Assembly: GCA_003557825.1 (NCBI GenBank)
Contig: PWNM01000242.1
Span: 1-5,314 of the forward strand
Source of the DNA: Candidatus Hydrogenedentota bacterium
GTDB taxonomy: Bacteria > Hydrogenedentota > Hydrogenedentia > Hydrogenedentales > SLHB01
DNA length: 5,314 nucleotides
Direction: 5' to 3'
The notes beneath the pieces are model-generated. The model worked only from the letters and a program-made list of their open reading frames with translations. It was not told the DNA's origin and did no database searches. Both the position numbers and the translations under genes were made by a program. Shown piece after piece: positions 4,949 to 5,314 of this stretch. Positions within the stretch are counted from its first letter, which is position 1. The number at the start of each line of letters is the position of its first letter.

Positions 4949-5314
4949 TTTTCGAGACGTATCTCAAATCGCAGAGAAACATCCCCGCAAAGATGGCCGA
5001 TGCGTGCCGGGACTTCATCGCGGAGGATAGCGAGGATCCCTTCTTTCTGTACTTTTGCACGACTCAGCCCCATCGGCCGTTTCACCGGCAGGGCGCGGAC
5101 CCGGTGTCACTGGACGACGTGATCGTGCCGCCCTAGCTGCCCGATTCGCCCGAATGCCGCGAGGAGTTGGCGCAGTATTACGGATCGGTTCAAACCGCGG
5201 ACGCGGGGTTGCTCCGGCTTATCGAGATTCTCGAGGAAACCGGGCATTGGGAAGACACGTTGATTATCTACATCTCGGACAACGGCATTGCGTTTGCGGG
5301 CGCGAAGACCACGG
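4949..5314 (+). pseudogene. Truncated, nonsense-mutated sulfatase (heparan N-sulfatase-like), running off the window
   Basis: The frame from 4951 reads FETYLKSQRNIPAKMADACR, then FFLYFCTTQPHRPF, IVPP, TAG (5134-5136), LPDSPECREELAQYYGSV, DAGLLRLIEILEETG, LIIYISDNGIAF, GAKTT. This is the middle of an S1-family sulfatase close to the N-sulphoglucosamine sulphohydrolase-like group: PHRP histidine, SDNG calcium-binding Asp-Asn, and the KTT lysine. The N-terminal part with the C/S-x-P-x-R formylglycine motif is missing. The reading frame runs back through repeat C into the propeller gene, so no true start exists. The TAG replaces a position that is usually aromatic in this family, consistent with one substitution in TAC, TAT or TGG. 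Two independent lesions make it a dead gene. The 3' end is outside the window. Confidence 0.85.

Noticed and set aside
3900..5060. Long open frame (386 codons) on the minus strand
   Set aside because: It is antisense to the well-supported propeller gene and sulfatase fragment, in high-GC sequence where stop codons are rare in the shadow frame. Its translation shows no family features.
4840..5136. Open frame starting at 4840 taken as a small gene
   Set aside because: The start lies inside the propeller gene in another frame, and the first ~36 codons are propeller-gene and repeat sequence. Only the part after 4949 is sulfatase, so it is a truncated gene and not a short protein.

Overview
The window looks like an accessory, carbohydrate-degradation region of a free-living bacterium. 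The best guess is the Planctomycetota/Verrucomicrobiota/Lentisphaerota sphere or a similar polysaccharide specialist. This rests on the gene types: a secreted PL1-type lyase, a secreted beta-propeller protein of the 'LFIDxxFIE' kind, a heparan-sulfatase-like sulfatase, and a sialidase-type C-terminus. No ribosomal, housekeeping, tRNA, transposase or recombinase gene is visible, so the taxonomy is an inference.

Layout. 1-128 is AT-rich and has no recognisable gene. 129-642 is GC-rich and holds two broken gene ends: a possible PHP-family C-terminus and a frameshifted, stop-interrupted C-terminus. A repeat (copy A, ~652-710) follows, then an intact lower-GC gene for a secreted pectate-lyase-like protein with a C-terminal DNRLRE/CBM96-like domain (755-2812). 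Repeat copy B (2880-2939) comes next, in direct orientation. After about 200 bp without a gene there is the last ~45 codons of a sialidase-like gene (3141-3278). Sixty bases later an intact GC-rich gene for a secreted beta-propeller, glycosidase-like protein begins (3339-4886). Repeat copy C (4893-4948) is inverted and starts 6 bp after that gene's stop. It abuts a sulfatase fragment that lacks its N-terminal half and carries an in-frame TAG (4949 to the window end).

The two intact genes each encode an exported protein expected to act on extracellular polysaccharide. Neither has a partner here for transport or catabolism, so no operon can be assembled. The most notable feature is the three-copy ~52-60 bp repeat. 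Its copies sit exactly at the seams between intact genes, broken genes and base-composition shifts. The lyase gene lies between direct copies, and the propeller gene plus sialidase stump lies between inverted copies. This suggests a repeat-mediated gene shuffling or capture process, though no enzyme for it is visible in the window.
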